NCBI RefSeq assembly: GCF_020804225.1
Contig: NZ_WJBI01000002.1
Span: 613,713-677,712, forward strand
Length of the DNA stretch: 64,000 nucleotides
Source: Methanosarcina sp. DH2
Lineage (GTDB): Archaea > Halobacteriota > Methanosarcinia > Methanosarcinales > Methanosarcinaceae
Direction: 5' to 3'
Each line of letters starts with the position of its first letter. Positions within the stretch are counted from its first letter, which is position 1. The notes beneath the pieces are model-generated. The model had not been told where the DNA came from, ran no database searches, and saw only the letters and a list, made by a program, of their open reading frames with translations. Made by a program: the position numbers and the translations under genes. Shown here one piece after another: positions 42,162 to 51,534 of this stretch.

Positions 42162-42415
42162 TTACTTCCCATTAAATTATTTAGCTGCCTCAAAATCAAG
42201 TTACTCTGACTTAAAAGCAATATCTTACATTCTCAATTTCTATGATTTTTTACTCTGCAATATTTATTCAAATTTATACTTTTCCATCGGTGCAATGTGT
42301 TAAATTTTTTTCATACAGATTAATGGAAAATGTTAACTAATTGAATACTTTTGGAAAGAAAGGTGCTGAAAAATACGAAAGATACTTATCAAGTGTTTAC
42401 GTATATCTCAAAAAC

Positions 42416-43204
42416 ATGAACAGCCAGCTTCTCGAATTAATTTTCCTCTCTGAGAAAAGAAAAGATCTTCTTTTATTTTTGAAGGACGGGCCAAAAACTA
42501 TCAATGAAATAAAGATACATTTAAATGCCAGTGCTGTAGCTGTCCTCCCTCAGTTAAAAAAACTAAGGGATGACTCTCTGGTATTCAGGACTGAAGATGT
42601 TTACATCCTGTCTCCTCTTGGTATAGCTGTAGCTGGGAGAATGCAGGCAATGGTCAGTTTGTTAAACGTTTTTGGTACCTGCTATAAGTACTGGGCAAAC
42701 CATTCAATTGAGTGCATACCTACCCTTTTGAGGAGCAGGATTGGAGATCTGAAAAACTGTACATTCTCCGAACCTCCTGACAGGACACGCCTTTTTGAAC
42801 CTCACAGGGAATTTGTGGAAAACCTTGCGATATCAAGACGAATAAAAGGTACTGCCTCCATTTTCCATCCTCTTTACCCGTCTCTTTTTCTTTCTTTCGC
42901 AAAAAAAGGAGCTGACATCTCTCTTCTTGTAACCCGTCCGGTTTATGAGAGGATAAAAGAGGAATATCGAACTGAATTTAGAGAATTTATGAATTTAGAG
43001 AATACATGTTTCTATGTATGTGACGAAAAAATAGAATTTTCTCATGTTGTTACTGACAGGTTCCTCTCTCTAAGCCTTCCTTTTTCTGACGGCATTTTTG
43101 ACCATAAGCAGGACGTCATGTGTTTCGACCCGGGTGCCCTTCGGTGGGGAGAAGACCTTTTTGCTTACTACAGGGACAGATCCGAAGAAATAACTGAAAT
43201 CTGA
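42416..43204 (+). CDS. FilR1/DUF1724-family winged-helix regulator
   Basis: About 262 residues. SQLLELIFLSEKRKDLLLFLKDGPKTINEI starts the N-terminal winged helix; LRDDSLVFRTEDVYILSPLG ends it. The middle has YWANHSIECIPTLLRSRIGDLKNC, the hallmark of the FilR1-middle (DUF1724) domain. Several paralogs in Methanosarcina regulate methylotrophic methyltransferase genes. No good ribosome-binding site is seen. ATG at 42416 fits the family start; a TTG at 42341 would add 25 residues. The target here is unknown. Confidence 0.8.
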   Translation: MNSQLLELIFLSEKRKDLLLFLKDGPKTINEIKIHLNASAVAVLPQLKKLRDDSLVFRTEDVYILSPLGIAVAGRMQAMVSLLNVFGTCYKYWANHSIECIPTLLRSRIGDLKNCTFSEPPDRTRLFEPHREFVENLAISRRIKGTASIFHPLYPSLFLSFAKKGADISLLVTRPVYERIKEEYRTEFREFMNLENTCFYVCDEKIEFSHVVTDRFLSLSLPFSDGIFDHKQDVMCFDPGALRWGEDLFAYYRDRSEEITEI

Positions 43205-43310
43205 ATTTAAATAAATTCAGTCTTTATCGCCTGAATTCGGGAACTGCCGGGGGCTGGCTATAAATCGGGGAAAGATAGCTATAAATCGAGCTCTGACTAT
43301 CCTTTATATT

Positions 43311-44234
43311 ATGGAAAAAGTTAAGGAAACCGCAGAAAAGATTCGGACGATGGAAATCCGGGGCGCAGGCAGGATTGCAAAAGCTGCTGCAGAAGCCATC
43401 AGAGATTATGCTGCAGGTCTGGAGGCAGCTTCAATGGAGGAATTTAGTGCCGGTATCCAGGAAGTTTCGAGTTTTCTTATCAGTACCCGCCCTACAGCTG
43501 TTTCCCTTCCGAATGCTGTAAAACTTGCTTCGAGGTATTCTTCAGGAAATGTAGAAGAAGCAAGACAGGAAGTTATCGAAAACGCAAATTCCTTTATCGA
43601 GAAAGCAGATAAGGCCCTTGGAAGAATAGGAAAAATAGGGTCAAGAAGAGTTCGGGACGGGGACGTAATAATGACTCACTGCAACTCCCACGCTGCTCTT
43701 TCCATCATTACAGCAGCTTTTGAAGAAGGAAAGGACATATCGGTTATTGCCACTGAAAGCCGGCCCCGGCGCCAGGGTTTGTTAACTGTCCGGCACCTTA
43801 ACAGCTTTGGAATCCCTTCAACCCTGATTGTAGACTCTGCTGTACGCTACTACATGAAAGAAGTGGATAAGGTAATAGTCGGAGCTGATGCGATTGCAGC
43901 CAACGGAGCTCTTGTAAATAAGATCGGGACGTCTCAGCTTGCCCTTGCTGCCCATGAAGCCAGAAAGAGTTTTATGGTAGCCGCTGAAACCTTCAAGTTC
44001 AGCCCGAGCACGATTGTAGGAAACCCCATAGAAATTGAAGAAAGGAATACGGATGAAATAGTCGATCCTGCGATTATTGCAGACCTCTCTCATGTGCAGG
44101 TAAAAAATCCGGCTTTTGACTTTACCCCTGCTGAGTACATTGATATGATCGTAACTGATATCGGAATTATTCCGCCTGCAATGGCATATACCGTAATAAA
44201 AGAGCACCTTGGATGGGAGTTTGGGGAAATTTAA
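43311..44234 (+). CDS. e2b2: Ribose-1,5-bisphosphate isomerase (eIF-2B-like)
   Basis: 307 residues. The catalytic cysteine lies in MTHCNSHAAL (C124) and the catalytic aspartate in VGADAIAANGALVNKIGT (D193), as in the archaeal R15P isomerase branch of the eIF-2B/MtnA family. ATESRPRRQGLLTV is the phosphosugar-binding loop. It converts ribose 1,5-bisphosphate to ribulose 1,5-bisphosphate in the AMP-phosphorylase/RuBisCO nucleotide salvage pathway. The start follows a short leader with no clear ribosome-binding site. Confidence 0.88.
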   Translation: MEKVKETAEKIRTMEIRGAGRIAKAAAEAIRDYAAGLEAASMEEFSAGIQEVSSFLISTRPTAVSLPNAVKLASRYSSGNVEEARQEVIENANSFIEKADKALGRIGKIGSRRVRDGDVIMTHCNSHAALSIITAAFEEGKDISVIATESRPRRQGLLTVRHLNSFGIPSTLIVDSAVRYYMKEVDKVIVGADAIAANGALVNKIGTSQLALAAHEARKSFMVAAETFKFSPSTIVGNPIEIEERNTDEIVDPAIIADLSHVQVKNPAFDFTPAEYIDMIVTDIGIIPPAMAYTVIKEHLGWEFGEI

Positions 44235-44413
44235 AGAACATACTTTCTGGTCTCTGTTCCCTGCTTTGTTTTTTTTGGCGGGTTCTGGTAAGCTGGCGCA
44301 TATCTTATCGAATGTGAACGGGAAACCGGCTTCCTGATCAAGATAAATATTTCTCAGCCTGGATGCATCTGCTTATAATTCCTTCTTTTTAATTTTCCTG
44401 GTTGATAGTGTCT

Positions 44414-45178
44414 TTAATAATCTTTAATAACTCCATCCGTAATCCTGAGCACCCTTGAACACTCTTTTGCAACCTCTGGGTCGTGGGTAACCACAAGAAT
44501 TGTTTGTCCTTTTTCGCTCAATTCCTTGAATGTACGGACAATAGAGTCCCGGGTTTTACTATCCACCTCGCCTGTTGGCTCATCTGCAAGAATCAGGGCA
44601 GGCCTGTTCGCAAGCGCCCTGGCAATAGAGACCCGCTGCTGCTCTCCCCCGGATAACTCCGTAGGTTTATGATTGAGGCGGTCTCCAAGGCCCAGGTCAT
44701 CAAGCAGGGCTTTTGCTCTTTCTTTTCTCTCTTTTTTTGGCACCCCGGAAAAGCGCATAGCAAGTTCAACGTTCTCAAGGGCTGAAAGTGTAGGTATCAG
44801 GTTGTAGTGCTGGAAAATAAAACCTATTTTCTCTCTTCTAACTCCCGGAAGCAGCTTTTCGGGCACTGAGGTAAGGTCTGTCCCGTCGAGGATTATTTTG
44901 CCTTCCGTGGCTTTTTCAAGCGTGCCGATCAGGGCAAGCAGGGTTGATTTTCCTGAACCCGAAGGCCCCATTATCGCAAGAAGTTCCCCTTTTCTTACGG
45001 TTATGCAGGCGCAGCGAAGGGCATGAACTGGAATTTTACCCTGTGTATAGGTCTTGGAAAGATTTTCAACCTGCATTATGACTTTCTGCCCTTCGTTTCT
45101 CAAATTGGGCTTATTTCCTTCTCTTTTATGCTTTTTCGCAGTTTCAAGCCCTTTTTCTCCAATTCCCATTTCATGCAT
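44414..45178 (-). CDS. MacB/LolD-type ABC transporter ATP-binding protein
   Basis: 254 residues at most. Walker A GPSGSGKST, signature LSGGEQQR, Walker B ALILADEPTGEVDS and switch VVTHDPEVA are present; the DEPTGxxDS extension marks the MacB/LolD/FtsE group. Conserved sequence begins at MQVENLSKTYT, so a start at 45076 is possible; the earlier ATG overlaps the permease stop by 8 bp. It pairs with the FtsX-type permease and a secreted protein in one minus-strand operon, probably exporting or releasing an envelope substrate. Confidence 0.87.
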   Translation of the reverse strand: MHEMGIGEKGLETAKKHKREGNKPNLRNEGQKVIMQVENLSKTYTQGKIPVHALRCACITVRKGELLAIMGPSGSGKSTLLALIGTLEKATEGKIILDGTDLTSVPEKLLPGVRREKIGFIFQHYNLIPTLSALENVELAMRFSGVPKKERKERAKALLDDLGLGDRLNHKPTELSGGEQQRVSIARALANRPALILADEPTGEVDSKTRDSIVRTFKELSEKGQTILVVTHDPEVAKECSRVLRITDGVIKDY

Positions 45179-46286
45179 GCTTCAAAGCCTCCATAGGACT
45201 CATCTTTGAAGCCCTGTACGCAGGATAAAGCCCGGAAAGAGCGCCAATCAGCAGAGCAAAAACCATGGCAATTATAAGAAGCCTGGGAGTTATCAGGAAA
45301 AGGACGATCCTTGTCGTTGCAAGCCAGGCATTCATGATATAGACCGCCCCAACACCAACCAGAATTCCGAGAATTCCACCTAATAAACCCATGAATGAAG
45401 CTTCCCCCAGTGTCAGGAGCAGGATATCCCGTGTTTCTGCGCCTATTGCTTTCAAAATCCCAAACTCCCTTGTCCTCTCGGCAACGGACATGAGCATTGT
45501 ATTCATCACACAAAGCCCGCCTATAATTGCTGCAAGGAGCCCGGAACTGATGGTTATTACACTGAAAATCATAAAGGACTGCCTTGCCTGCACCTCAAGT
45601 TCCCCTGGAGAAAGGGTGCTTGTGCCTTTTACGCTTAACTCTATGCGCTTGGATAGCATCTCAGCATCCACCCTCTCGTCAGGCACGGCAAAGATATAGG
45701 ATACCGAATCCCCCACATTATACAGGTCCTGGGCAGTTTCAAGAGGAATAATTACGGCATTATCAAAGATCGAGCCTGTATACTCAAGGATCCCGACAAC
45801 GGTAAAATATTTGTCATGGATTTCAAATTTGCTGCCTACCTCAAGTCCATATTCTCTTTTGATATTGTTCCCGACGACAACGCTATAGGAATCTCCAGGA
45901 TTGAGGAAGCGACCTGCTTTCAGCTCCACAGGGTTAAGGGCAACGCTGGACTTTTCAGGAGGGACACCAAGGATCTGTTTTCCTGTCATGCCCATCTTAT
46001 CTTCGTCAAAGGTGGTCATTAAAAGCCCGTAAGCATCTTTTACCCCGGCTACTCTCAAGACGTCGCTTACCTTATTGTCTGTGAGCCCTCCTCCAAAGAC
46101 CCCGCTCTCGGCAAAGACCCGGATCTTATCGCTAGTTACACTCATGGAACGCTCAAAAGTCTGGTGGAAATTCTCAGACATGGCGCCCATAACTATAACT
46201 GCAAAAATCCCGAGGGCTATTCCGCAAATTGTCAGTGCGCTCCGGACTTTCCTGTTCGTTATGTTTCGGATGATCAGGTCAAACAT
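45171..46286 (-). CDS. MacB/FtsX-type ABC transporter permease
   Basis: 371 residues with the MacB layout: an N-terminal transmembrane helix (RSALTICGIALGIFAVIVMG), a large extracytoplasmic MacB-PCD domain (about 45-235), and three C-terminal helices starting ISSGLLAAIIGGLCVMNTML, with VAERTREFGILKAIGA in the cytoplasmic loop. LSGLYPAYRASKMSPMEAL is the typical ending. It forms a complex with the adjacent ATPase. Confidence 0.88.
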   Translation of the reverse strand: MFDLIIRNITNRKVRSALTICGIALGIFAVIVMGAMSENFHQTFERSMSVTSDKIRVFAESGVFGGGLTDNKVSDVLRVAGVKDAYGLLMTTFDEDKMGMTGKQILGVPPEKSSVALNPVELKAGRFLNPGDSYSVVVGNNIKREYGLEVGSKFEIHDKYFTVVGILEYTGSIFDNAVIIPLETAQDLYNVGDSVSYIFAVPDERVDAEMLSKRIELSVKGTSTLSPGELEVQARQSFMIFSVITISSGLLAAIIGGLCVMNTMLMSVAERTREFGILKAIGAETRDILLLTLGEASFMGLLGGILGILVGVGAVYIMNAWLATTRIVLFLITPRLLIIAMVFALLIGALSGLYPAYRASKMSPMEALKHA

Positions 46287-46424
46287 AGTGATCCCGCGTG
46301 CGAATGCGTCTAATCCCGGCTAACTTTAAATAGCTTTGAGGTTGTTGATTTTGAGGTTATTGTCTTTTAAGCTATCGGCTTAGGCTACTGGCTTGGAATA
46401 TTGACTTTGAGCTTATTGAGACAA

Positions 46425-47618
46425 TTAGCGCACTTCTTTTTTCCCTCTCTTTTTTCTCCCCCTCAAAACCGCAAAACACAGGAAAATCCCAAGTGCTGCC
46501 TGAAAGCTAAAGGCTGGTGATTCCTCAGAGGGATTTATCTCGGCTACGGGCTCAAAAACCCGCAGAACCGTTTCATGGCTGTCAAGGACTTCACCTTCCA
46601 GGTTTACTGCATAAACCTTTACATTATAGTCCCCCCTGGGAACCCCCTGCCAGATAATTCCTACAGTGTCTTCCTTCCCTGCGGTCAGGATATCGGCAGT
46701 TTCTTCAAAAACCTGTACATCTCCTTCTTCAGGAGTCAGCACAACCCTGATAATTCCGTTGAAAGGCACCTGGGATTTTCCAATGACTGTAACGCTTGCC
46801 CCGTATTCATCCACGTCGATGTCCGCATCAAGGATTTCTACTTTTTCTTCCGCCCTGAATTCCGATGTATAAGCTGTAGTAAGAGCAGGGGAATGGGAAC
46901 GCACTTTCAGGAAAGCCGTATAATTTCTGTCCTTTTCGAGAAGGAAAGGCCAGTACATTGCTTTATAGTAGGCATCCGTTACAGGGACATTTTCCAGGTT
47001 TTCGGAGTATATGATATCCGTGCCGGAAAGGAGTTTTAGGTCCAGATCTGCCATGCCTGGCTCAGGTACCTGAACGAATCTGAGATTTGCGGAGCTCGTA
47101 AGGGTTATCAGAACGGAAGCTTTTTCGGAGTCTGCAGAGAAATCCACAACTTTAAGGTTTGAGAGATGCGGGTTTCGGTAAGAAAAAGAAAGTTTCCGGG
47201 ATTCAATAGTCTGGCTGCCGTCCTTTATAAGAAGCTGTGCTGTATAGGAATCCCTATCTTTTCCAAAGTCCTCTTCAAGCCCCCAGAAAAGGACTTCTGT
47301 TACTTCCTGCCCTTCATGTACGGATCCCAGATTAAAGGTCTCTGATTTCAGAATTTCTTTTCCCGAGCTCAGGGTAAAAACAAGAGAAATATTTTCAAAG
47401 GGCTGTTCAAACCTGACCGTTGCGTCGCTCAGGTCATGGTCTGAGAAAAAGTCAATAATAATTCTATTCTCAGTCTCTTCTCCGGCAATTGTCCCGCTCA
47501 CTGCCCCTGAAACAGGACTTGCCTGAACACATAAGAAAATCAGGAATAAAATTAAAGAAAATAAACGGAAAGTAAACTCTCTCTGTTTTAAACAGTTCTT
47601 TTTTTCTGGCAGGCTCAA
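46425..47618 (-). CDS. Secreted, membrane-anchored beta-rich protein of an ABC operon
   Basis: 397 residues. A signal peptide (about 14-38, ending SPVSGA) precedes a chain of beta-rich immunoglobulin-like segments without recognised enzymatic motifs. The C-terminus has a Glu/Ser-rich spacer, then SPAFSFQAALGIFLCFAVL and a basic tail, a layout like a PGF-CTERM sorting signal with PAF instead of PGF. It lies upstream of the MacB-type permease gene with 138 bp between, so it may be its outer partner. Family not recognised. Confidence 0.7.
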   Translation of the reverse strand: MSLPEKKNCLKQREFTFRLFSLILFLIFLCVQASPVSGAVSGTIAGEETENRIIIDFFSDHDLSDATVRFEQPFENISLVFTLSSGKEILKSETFNLGSVHEGQEVTEVLFWGLEEDFGKDRDSYTAQLLIKDGSQTIESRKLSFSYRNPHLSNLKVVDFSADSEKASVLITLTSSANLRFVQVPEPGMADLDLKLLSGTDIIYSENLENVPVTDAYYKAMYWPFLLEKDRNYTAFLKVRSHSPALTTAYTSEFRAEEKVEILDADIDVDEYGASVTVIGKSQVPFNGIIRVVLTPEEGDVQVFEETADILTAGKEDTVGIIWQGVPRGDYNVKVYAVNLEGEVLDSHETVLRVFEPVAEINPSEESPAFSFQAALGIFLCFAVLRGRKKRGKKEVR

Positions 47619-47785
47619 GCCCGGTTCCTCCTTATTTCTAAAAACTGCCTGGAACCAGAGTCGGGAAACTATCTGGCTCTCTGCAATATGAATGTATGTA
47701 GGAACCTCTATGTTTAAGTTTTTATGTTTTCTCTGTTTTTCAGTTTTAATATGTCGGAGAAGGGCTGTAACCCTGCTTCAGGTTT

Positions 47786-48487
47786 TTATTTTCTTTTTGT
47801 AATCCAGGTTCCGCAGGATACCGGGGATTTCTTGGCTGCCTCTCCGCCCAGAATTTCTCTGAGCAAAGAAGGGTCACGGGCGTCCATAACAAGGGCATCG
47901 AGCTTGCAGCGCTCGATGATCTTTGCAGCTACGGGGTCCACCGGAGATTTCGAGCCTGCCTTCATTTCAATTGCCATAACTATGTTTATGAGTTTTTCAG
48001 GAGATATTGTATCATATTTGACTGCATTCGGGTCACAGTTCGGGTCTGAAGAATAAACTCCGTCAATTGAGGTTGCAATTGTCAGCAGGTCTGCACGCAG
48101 GTACTCGGCAAGGATTGCAGCTACAGCATCAGTTGTCTGGCCTGGTGTAACTCCTCCCATTACCACAACTTTTCCTGAGTTCATAGCCTTTGAGGCTTCA
48201 AGATAGTTTGAAGGAACATCGGGATATCCGTCGGATCCGAGAGCCGCAATAAGAAGTCTTGCGTTCAGGCGTGTGATCTCAATGCCTATATAGTCGCAGG
48301 TTACTTCGTCTGCCCCCATGGCCCGCGCAGCCTCTATGTAGTTCCGTGCTGCTTCCCCACCACCAGTTACTACAAGCAGTGTATGTTTTTTCGATATGTC
48401 CTGCAGGACTTTTGCGTATTTTAAAAAACGAGCCGAATCAAGATTTTTTGCGAGAATTGAACCGCCTAATGAGAGTACTATGAGCAT
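47786..48487 (-). CDS. pyrH: UMP kinase
   Basis: 233 residues of the amino acid kinase family, archaeal UMP kinase type. VLSLGGSILA at the N-terminus binds ATP phosphates; VVTGGGEAARNYI, VVVMGGVTPGQTTDAVAAILAEYL (UMP-binding) and ATSIDGVYSSDPNCDPNA follow. It phosphorylates UMP to UDP in pyrimidine synthesis. The archaeal enzymes lack the GTP regulation of bacterial PyrH. No operon partner is obvious. Confidence 0.93.
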   Translation of the reverse strand: MLIVLSLGGSILAKNLDSARFLKYAKVLQDISKKHTLLVVTGGGEAARNYIEAARAMGADEVTCDYIGIEITRLNARLLIAALGSDGYPDVPSNYLEASKAMNSGKVVVMGGVTPGQTTDAVAAILAEYLRADLLTIATSIDGVYSSDPNCDPNAVKYDTISPEKLINIVMAIEMKAGSKSPVDPVAAKIIERCKLDALVMDARDPSLLREILGGEAAKKSPVSCGTWITKRK

Positions 48488-48788
48488 GATGATCTCTACA
48501 CATTAACAATGCGGATTTTTAAATGTATCGCTGATATTTTTACTCCACAGTTTTTCACATTTCTTCATTCTTCAGGCTGCTACAGGGTTCTTGAAGCCTT
48601 TTTGTTCTACACTTCTTTTCTGTTCTCAACGAAGACTAAATTCAACTTTACTTGATTTCTATTTTCCTCTATCTGAATTTTGATTTTTTACAGTTGTCAC
48701 AGTGTTAATCCATAACTATTTACATAACAAATTTTAAACTATTGAGGGAAAGTAATCCCTATATACTTTTTGGAGGAGGCAATATATT
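48488..48788. other. Divergent intergenic region
   Basis: 301 bases between pyrH and the 595-aa gene. A small hairpin AGGGA-AAGTAA-TCCCT lies about 40 bases upstream of the 595-aa start, followed by TATATAC. No gene seen. Confidence 0.45.
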
Positions 48789-50576
48789 TTGAATAGCGAA
48801 GTATATGCTGCAGTAATGGCCTCAGTCTCAGGTATCCAGAATCTTACAAATGATAGGATAGAAGCCCTTACCAAAGGCCATGGAATGACAAATATAGGCG
48901 CTATTTGTGCCGCAAACGCTATCGCTACAGAGCTTTTCCGGGGTGCCAACATCAAGCTTACGGATGAAGACAGTGGCAGCCTGGAAATAGATCATGTACT
49001 CAAAAAAGGTATTGACGCTGCAGAAGAAGCCGGAGCAAGTCCGGCAAATGCAGCCCTTTTTGCGGCTACAATCTGCTACTTTGCAGGTTCCAATGCCCAG
49101 GCCGGAGTTCCTGCAGGAAACAGGAAGTTAGGGGCCCTTGCCCGCATGATCGCAGGAGCGGATAGGACAGGGGTTATAGCTGTTCCCACTCCCAAATCCA
49201 ACAATAAGGTCTCAGGCTTTGCAGCCGTGCAGGCTATTTACAGTGCCATGGCGGAAGGCAAGCTTACCAGAATTGATGGGCGAAAACTTCCCCTTGGAGT
49301 TGCAGGCGGTCCTCTGTACGGACACAACACCCTCGGAGAAGACATAGGCTTTCCGGAAGTAGCCATGAATGGCGCAAGGATAGGGACAGAAGCGATGATG
49401 CAGGCCTATTGGGGAGCAGGTGTTTCTGCAAGCCCCATAATTTCGGCAATTCTCGGAGCCGCAGCAGCGCTTGAAATTGTTCACCCTGATGCTTTTGTGG
49501 GTGAGGAATACGGTGGTTTCTTCGACGTAAACAGCGCCTATCTTGCAGGCAAAGCCGCGTGCCAGGCTGCAGGCATCCCGGAAAAGCTTCATATGCGCGG
49601 CACAGACGAAGAATATGACTCTTTTCGGCTGGTAGGGGACCTTGGGGTCATTATAAAAGACATAGGTGCTCCGACTGTTGTTGGAATGATGTCTTTTGGC
49701 GAGATGCTCTGCGCCTTTAAAGAGTCAGTCGAAATCGGGGCTGGTTTTTCCGGCGGGCCTATAATGCCCCCCCTCGGGCATATGACTGCAGATTCCATAA
49801 TTGCTCTCAGGGCCCTGATCAAGTTTGAAGGCAATATTGAACAGGCTGCGGATATCATTGCAGAGGTAAAAAAGAACGAATGGCTTGACCCGGAAATTGC
49901 CTCAGTTGCCCTTAATACAATTGCAAGGAAAACCGAACAGGTCAGAAGAGGTCCTATTACACGTACCATGATCCTGGGGACTGATGGAGTTCGCTCAGCC
50001 GCAGTTGTCAGGAGGGCAAAAAAGGCATATGAGGGTATAAAAGCCGGAAAGTCCGTAGAGGATGTTGTTAGGGAACTTGACCTGGAAAGAAAGAAAACTG
50101 TTGAGACCAGGGCTGCTGAGATGCTTGGAGCCATGACAGGGCACGACATCAGGATTGACATCAAAAAAATGGTCGGAGGTGCCCGTAGAAGCCATCCATT
50201 CACGAATTCGTACTATGGGTTTGATACGGATGCTGATGTTGAACTAACTGTAGACGGCAAGACATTCGAACTTCTGGGGCTTGGACAGAAGGTGATCCCG
50301 GACGCTATTTTCAATGACAAAAAGGAGCTTCTGGAAATTATACCCCTCGCAGCCATACCCGTCTGTGAACTTCAGCTTTCGGGGCACTCGATTATTAATA
50401 TCACAGTACCTGCAGCCGTTGCAGCTGCAATGAACGTTGCCGATCCAAAAGAAGTTGCAAAGCTTGCAGAAAAAGGAGGGAAGTCCTGTTCAGCTGCAAT
50501 TCCCGGAGCCCGGGAAAAAGCGCTGGACGTTGCAAAGCTAGCAGTCAGGATAATGAGATCCATGGAAGGTATCTGA
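48789..50576 (+). CDS. Unrecognised conserved 595-residue protein paired with a LarC-like domain
   Basis: 595 residues, soluble, rich in Ala and Gly, no signal peptide or membrane helix. I do not recognise the family. Notable segments are GVPAGNRKLGALARMIAGADRTG near 110, LPLGVAGGPLYGHNTLGEDIGFPEV near 165, GEEYGGFFDVNSAYLAGKA near 240, FSGGPIMPPLGHMTADS near 320 and GARRSHPFTNSYYGFDTDADVEL near 465. Such Gly- and His-containing loops suggest an enzyme. The start is TTG, supported by GGAGGAGG nine bases upstream. A stand-alone LarC-type domain gene follows after 144 bp, which hints at nickel or nickel-pincer cofactor chemistry. Confidence 0.75.
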   Translation: MNSEVYAAVMASVSGIQNLTNDRIEALTKGHGMTNIGAICAANAIATELFRGANIKLTDEDSGSLEIDHVLKKGIDAAEEAGASPANAALFAATICYFAGSNAQAGVPAGNRKLGALARMIAGADRTGVIAVPTPKSNNKVSGFAAVQAIYSAMAEGKLTRIDGRKLPLGVAGGPLYGHNTLGEDIGFPEVAMNGARIGTEAMMQAYWGAGVSASPIISAILGAAAALEIVHPDAFVGEEYGGFFDVNSAYLAGKAACQAAGIPEKLHMRGTDEEYDSFRLVGDLGVIIKDIGAPTVVGMMSFGEMLCAFKESVEIGAGFSGGPIMPPLGHMTADSIIALRALIKFEGNIEQAADIIAEVKKNEWLDPEIASVALNTIARKTEQVRRGPITRTMILGTDGVRSAAVVRRAKKAYEGIKAGKSVEDVVRELDLERKKTVETRAAEMLGAMTGHDIRIDIKKMVGGARRSHPFTNSYYGFDTDADVELTVDGKTFELLGLGQKVIPDAIFNDKKELLEIIPLAAIPVCELQLSGHSIINITVPAAVAAAMNVADPKEVAKLAEKGGKSCSAAIPGAREKALDVAKLAVRIMRSMEGI

Positions 50577-50720
50577 GTACCATCCACAAGCTAAGAACCA
50601 GTCAATCCACAAAAAACGGCACTGAATTCTGGACAGAGGAGAAAGGATTTAAGTTACAGGCTTTAATTCCATTTCCACCTCTGCCTTTTTCTTTTCTGGA
50701 AAACGCCAGGAGGCTTCTTT

Positions 50721-51311
50721 TTGTTGTTGATGACTAATGTTGACAATATTACCTGCGACCAGGTCCCTTACCTGATCGAAGAATTGATGAAACTTGGGGC
50801 TAAAAACGTACATGTAGTGCCTGCCCTTACAAAAAAAGGCAGGCCTGAATATATTTTTCTCATTGATAGTGAGAAAGATACTCTTGATTCACTTGCCGAG
50901 TTCATGGCACTGGAGACTGGGGCTCTTGGAGTCAGGCTTTTGAAGACCGAGCATTATCCCTTTGACTACGAGCTTAGGAAGCTTTGCCTTTCTTTCAGGG
51001 ACGAAAATGACCTGCCTCTCTGGGAAGGGGAAATTGATATAAAAATAGTTATAGGAAAAGAGCAAAAGCCCCTTTCTGCCCGGGTGGAGTACGAAGAACT
51101 TAAGGAACTGGCAAGCCGGGTAAGGGAAGCGGGCCTGAAGCTTTCCATGTACGAAATTAAAGAATTAATTGAAGAAAGGGCTCTGAAAGGCATAAAGGAC
51201 TTTACTGTTAATTTCAATGATTGTGGTCCGGGACTGGACATTGAACCTTTGTCCCCGGTTTCAAAAAAACTGTACTGTAAAGATAAGACGAAAACTTGCT
51301 TCGGGAATTGA
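50721..51311 (+). CDS. Stand-alone LarC C-terminal-domain paralog
   Basis: 196 residues. TNVDNITCDQVPYLIEELMKLGAKNVHVVP, LTKKGRPEYIF and METGALGVRLLKTEHY run parallel to the C-terminal half of the full LarC at 54668 (TNADDVSGEVLGNLFEELLS, MKKGRPAHII, ETGSLGVRVMPARH). It has its own C-terminal extension with CKDKTKTCFGN. LarC uses CTP to insert nickel into the pincer cofactor; a separate C-terminal domain (LarC2-like) is known in some species. TTG at 50721 is preferred to ATG at 50730 since GGAGG lies seven bases before it. Confidence 0.78.
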   Translation: MLLMTNVDNITCDQVPYLIEELMKLGAKNVHVVPALTKKGRPEYIFLIDSEKDTLDSLAEFMALETGALGVRLLKTEHYPFDYELRKLCLSFRDENDLPLWEGEIDIKIVIGKEQKPLSARVEYEELKELASRVREAGLKLSMYEIKELIEERALKGIKDFTVNFNDCGPGLDIEPLSPVSKKLYCKDKTKTCFGN

Positions 51312-51504
51312 AGCCCGATCTTACCTTTTTTCGGAATAAGGGTCCTTTTCCTAAAAGCTTTCTTATTCTTGAATATTTTTATCGTGAAAGGTATTATTAA
51401 GTGCCCGTTATCTCTCATAGTTGCCAAATATCTACTACAATACTTGGCTGAGTGTTTAAAAACCGCCATAAAGTATTTATAATAACATAATAGTACAACA
51501 TCAC

Positions 51505-51518
51505 TGACTAATCAGTCA
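51505..51518. promoter_or_regulatory. Palindrome upstream of the TetR-family gene, probable operator
   Basis: TGACT-AATC-AGTCA lies 17 bp before the regulator start and about 22 bp after a TATA-like TTTATAATA. A related TGAC-CA-GTCA lies before the aldo/keto reductase gene. This fits TetR autoregulation. Confidence 0.5.
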
Positions 51519-51534
51519 ATTATCGAGATAATAC

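Larger units (their letters stand above)
40361..42340. other. Two-kilobase intergenic region with structured elements
   Basis: No convincing gene. It contains two transposon-end-like blocks (about 40908-40965 and 41349-41403) and two related two-hairpin elements (41507-41633 and 42021-42161). A 90-codon frame at 40901-41173 lacks a ribosome-binding site and reads through one of the blocks, so it is not called. Confidence 0.5.
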
